Below are positions 62,151 to 64,000 of a stretch of DNA of 64,000 bases, in pieces. The DNA is from Planctomycetales bacterium (GTDB taxonomy: Bacteria; Planctomycetota; Planctomycetia; Planctomycetales; Planctomycetaceae), in NCBI GenBank assembly GCA_026400835.1, contig JAPLOA010000035.1, forward strand, positions 186,001-250,000, in the 5' to 3' direction. Each line of letters begins with the position of its first letter. Position 1 is the first letter of the stretch. The notes beneath the pieces were generated by a model that saw only the letters and a list, made by a program, of their open reading frames with translations, searched no databases and was not told where the DNA came from. Both the position numbers and the translations under genes were made by a program.

Positions 62151-62878
62151 CGCAATACACTCGGCATCACTGGTGTGATACCCAGAGCGGCTGCAGTGTC
62201 ACGCGACGACAGCATCTCGGCGCGAGCGTTCTCCAGAAACTGACACCACTCACTCAACCCTTCATCGTGAATGGCGGAGGTTTGAATACTGATCATGTCA
62301 GGCTGAATGAGACGTGCATCATTAATCGCTTCATCAACCTTGAACGGAACATAAGGCAGGAGGTCGCATTTGCTGATCACCATCAACTGACTTGTGCGAA
62401 ACATTTTCGGATACTTTCCCGGCTTGTCGTCGCCTTCCGTTGTGCTGAGAACCACAACTCGCAGATGCTCCCCCAGATCATGGGACGCAGGGCAAACAAG
62501 GTTGCCGATGTTCTCGATGAACAGGAATTCGTAAGGCAGTTGCGGAAGTCGACTGAGCCCCTGCTGCACAAGAGAAAGCTCCAGATGACACGCCCCCCCG
62601 GTCGTCAGTTGTTCGACAGGAAACCATGGTCGCAATCGTTCAGCGTCGCGGTCCGTAGCCAGATCGCCCACCAGAACGCCAGTTTGAAAACGCCCGGCCC
62701 AATGCTTCGCAGTCGCCTGCAAAAGAGACGTCTTGCCAGCCCCCGGTGACGAAACCAGATTCACGACAAATGTCCCCTGTGCCGTAAAGCGTTCACGTTG
62801 CTCCGCAGCTCGCTGCTTTTTCGCAGCCAGCACATCCTGGTTGACGGAGATTGTTTGAACTGTCATCTCGAACACCAT
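62147..62878 (-). CDS. hypB: Hydrogenase nickel-insertion GTPase HypB
   Basis: HypB uses GTP hydrolysis to deliver nickel with HypA. The 243-residue protein has the G1 loop VNLVSSPGAGKTSLLQAT, VGDLATDRDAERL, LFIENIGNLVCPASHDLGE, and the specificity motif ISKCDLLPYV. It lacks the N-terminal metal motif (CTTCGC) and the histidine-rich stretch found in some HypBs, so it probably has the minimal nickel site only. Starts at 62878 or 62866 are both possible. It overlaps hypF by four bases. Confidence 0.95.
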   Translation of the reverse strand: MVFEMTVQTISVNQDVLAAKKQRAAEQRERFTAQGTFVVNLVSSPGAGKTSLLQATAKHWAGRFQTGVLVGDLATDRDAERLRPWFPVEQLTTGGACHLELSLVQQGLSRLPQLPYEFLFIENIGNLVCPASHDLGEHLRVVVLSTTEGDDKPGKYPKMFRTSQLMVISKCDLLPYVPFKVDEAINDARLIQPDMISIQTSAIHDEGLSEWCQFLENARAEMLSSRDTAAALGITPVMPSVLR

Positions 62879-62915
62879 TTCTCTTCAGACCAAACGAAAG
62901 AATTCCAACACGCGA

Positions 62916-63272
62916 TCACCCAGCATTCTCAATCTGCATTCGTACATTCAGCAGACGAAACGCATCGCCACTGAGAATTCTCAGAGACGTCGAACCACAG
63001 TGAGTGCAAACAAACTGAAAACTGGAAAGCTCGGATTCTCCGGAACACTGATTGCAGAACACCATCAGTCCCACGACAGAGATTGTTAATGTGCAGCTCG
63101 GCCATTTGCAGCCGTCTTTGAGTCGTTCAAATGCCTCGCGGACCAGCAACGGTTCAACGCCGCTCAGCGGACCGATTTCCACCTCGATGTCTTCGACCTC
63201 TGTAGCGTGATGCTGTTGTGCCAAGTCTTCTACCTGATGCAGTAATGATCGAACGAGTGATTCTTCATGCAT
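62916..63272 (-). CDS. hypA: Hydrogenase nickel metallochaperone HypA
   Basis: HypA binds nickel through its N-terminal Met-His-Glu. The ATG at 63272 gives [21 protein letters not shown] with His2 in place; the longer start at 63281 would spoil the nickel site. The C-terminal half has the structural zinc site FCNQCSGESELSSFQFVCTHCGS. Length 118 is normal. It overlaps the endopeptidase gene by eight bases. Confidence 0.95.
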   Translation of the reverse strand: MHEESLVRSLLHQVEDLAQQHHATEVEDIEVEIGPLSGVEPLLVREAFERLKDGCKWPSCTLTISVVGLMVFCNQCSGESELSSFQFVCTHCGSTSLRILSGDAFRLLNVRMQIENAG

Positions 63273-63858
63273 ATGCAACACTCAGTTCGGCCATGATTTG
63301 AGTCGCAGTCCTGCAGATGTTGTTCTGGCATTGTTCGCTCATTCGTGCGCCTGGTTGAAAACTGCTTCCGGGGATGGCCCAGACCACGATCGTTTCCGGC
63401 AGCATTCCTGTTTGCTCCGCCAGCCTCAACACATCAGGAACAGAGAAACCGTGAGAACTGCGGCCAGGTGGGCCGCCCGCCATTGTTTCTCGTAGGCCGG
63501 ACCGAGCGCCAGCGAGTTCCGGCAATTTATCGTCCCTTGAAGAAGCCGGAGCTCGCTCCGCTCGGTCCGGTCTACATTCATCCGAACTTCGCTCACAAGG
63601 CAGCATTGCCCCGGAATTCCACTGGAGTCGGCGAACATTCTCTCCGCAACCAGAAGCCTGAATTGCATCTATCAGATGCAGCACTTTGATATTCCCCAGC
63701 CAGTCCAACAAATCCAGCGGAACGCTCGCTTTGCGCACGCTGAAGAAGCTGCCATCTGGAAGCCGCCGCGCGAGTTCATCGGCAACCAGCCAGCCGGCCT
63801 GATCATCTCCATGAGCACTTCCGACGCCCACAATCAATATCATGTCCCGAGTGTTCAT
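63265..63858 (-). CDS. NiFe-hydrogenase maturation endopeptidase
   Basis: This M52-family protease removes the C-terminal peptide of the large subunit after nickel insertion. The ATG at 63858 overlaps the large-subunit stop (ATGA) and gives [23 protein letters not shown] with the nickel-sensing Asp, followed by [11 protein letters not shown] and [34 protein letters not shown]. Between these lies an insert of about 28 residues that is coded by a palindromic repeat (63492-63575). The family has about 150-170 residues; here 197. It is likely still active, as the motifs are kept. Confidence 0.88.
   Translation of the reverse strand: MNTRDMILIVGVGSAHGDDQAGWLVADELARRLPDGSFFSVRKASVPLDLLDWLGNIKVLHLIDAIQASGCGENVRRLQWNSGAMLPCERSSDECRPDRAERAPASSRDDKLPELAGARSGLRETMAGGPPGRSSHGFSVPDVLRLAEQTGMLPETIVVWAIPGSSFQPGARMSEQCQNNICRTATQIMAELSVAYA
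63492..63575. repeat. 84-base palindromic element inside the endopeptidase gene
   Basis: The arm gtaggccggaccgagcg (63492-63508), extended by gcgagttccggc, pairs with gccggagctcgctc and cgctcggtccggtctac (ending 63575) around a 21-base loop. The element is 84 bases, a multiple of three, so the frame is kept and the protein gains 28 residues (including [13 protein letters not shown]). Confidence 0.85.
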
Positions 63859-64000
63859 GGAGAATGCTCGATCATTGCCCGGGGTTGTTCCCACGTCAGT
63901 TTCAAAAAATGCGTTGAACAACTGATGCAGGGGTCATAACTTCGAATGAGTCGCTCACATTCGTCCGCTGTTCGTTGATCATCAGGACTCAGAATTCGAG
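63855..64000 (-). CDS. NiFe-hydrogenase large subunit, C-terminal end (partial)
   Basis: The frame runs in from the window edge and reads [20 protein letters not shown], then [26 protein letters not shown] and stop at 63855. DPCxxCxxH is the C-terminal nickel-binding motif (medial and last cysteines) of the large subunit, and the residues after His are the peptide removed on maturation. The RSYDPCISC form is frequent in group 3 (cytoplasmic, bidirectional) enzymes, but the piece is too short to fix the group. It is coupled to the endopeptidase gene. Confidence 0.9.
   Translation of the reverse strand, partial: RILSPDDQRTADECERLIRSYDPCISCSTHFLKLTWEQPRAMIEHSP

Noticed and set aside
1-64000. 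CRISPR array
   Set aside because: No set of regularly spaced, near-identical 25-40 base repeats with unique spacers is present, and no cas gene is seen. The repeats at 697-880 and 51 kb are palindromic or tandem units of another kind.

Overview
The window looks like chromosome of a planctomycete (Planctomycetota). I infer this from family content, not from a marker gene: a DUF1800 protein, TIGR03067-like secreted proteins, ECF sigma factors with the DIVQQTLL signature, a sigma factor/Ser-Thr kinase pair, formylglycine-generating-enzyme-like remnants, FHA and PP2C signalling genes, and REP-like palindromes with a REP-associated transposase remnant. The genus cannot be told from the sequence alone.

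Region 1 (1-7680) is ordinary housekeeping: smpB (cut by the window edge), a TrmH/RlmB-type rRNA methyltransferase, panD, tdk, a YjbQ-family protein, DUF1800, two membrane or secreted proteins, and the tmRNA gene ssrA (7289-7641) with a strong terminator. Its tag reads AKPQFSLAA. Region 2 (about 7641-27035) is an integrated, decaying accessory island. A tyrosine recombinase lies head-on against ssrA and its reading frame runs antisense into the tmRNA 3' end, the usual layout of an element integrated at ssrA. The cargo is many short unrelated genes, often coupled by 4-base overlaps and often truncated, frameshifted or fused: glycerophosphodiesterase, phosphatase, ADP-ribosylglycohydrolase, esterase, DUF393, LRR/TPR pieces, an AlkB dioxygenase, DsbA/FrnE piece, HabA-like protein, CIA30, nucleoside deaminase with a 41-residue zinc peptide, DUF1990, SEC-C, an FCP1-like phosphatase, a phosphatase-glyoxalase fusion, an MFS transporter, and a copper module (CC-rich peptide, Csp-type protein, truncated CopA). 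The island ends where the CopA fragment meets a truncated host Ser/Thr kinase.

Region 3 (27-45.9 kb) holds the sigma factor/kinase pair, FGE remnants, an FHA protein, a 3' fragment of tRNA-Ser, and a co-directional cluster of DUF937, zinc-ribbon membrane protein, DUF4239, an orphan urea/amide-type binding protein, and AIM24. A broken LapA gene, an IS630 remnant and a truncated ornithine cyclodeaminase follow, then a PP2C phosphatase, a frameshifted PPK2, a tadZ-tadA pair, a broken CBS-pair protein and a large S41 protease. This cluster is the best candidate here for an uncharacterised system.

Region 4 (45.9-55.4 kb) is gene-poor and full of debris: sigma factor, transposase, porin and UppP pieces and a REP/RAYT locus, between intact genes for a lipoprotein lipase-like hydrolase, a TIGR03067-like protein, a conserved secreted protein and a parallel beta-helix protein. 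Region 5 (55.4-64 kb) has an Nramp-related transporter and then, on the minus strand, a compact [NiFe]-hydrogenase block read from the right edge: hydrogenase large subunit C-terminus, maturation endopeptidase, hypA, hypB, hypF, hypC, hypD, hypE. Most of these genes overlap by a few bases. Two of them (hypF and the endopeptidase) carry palindromic repeats inside the reading frame.
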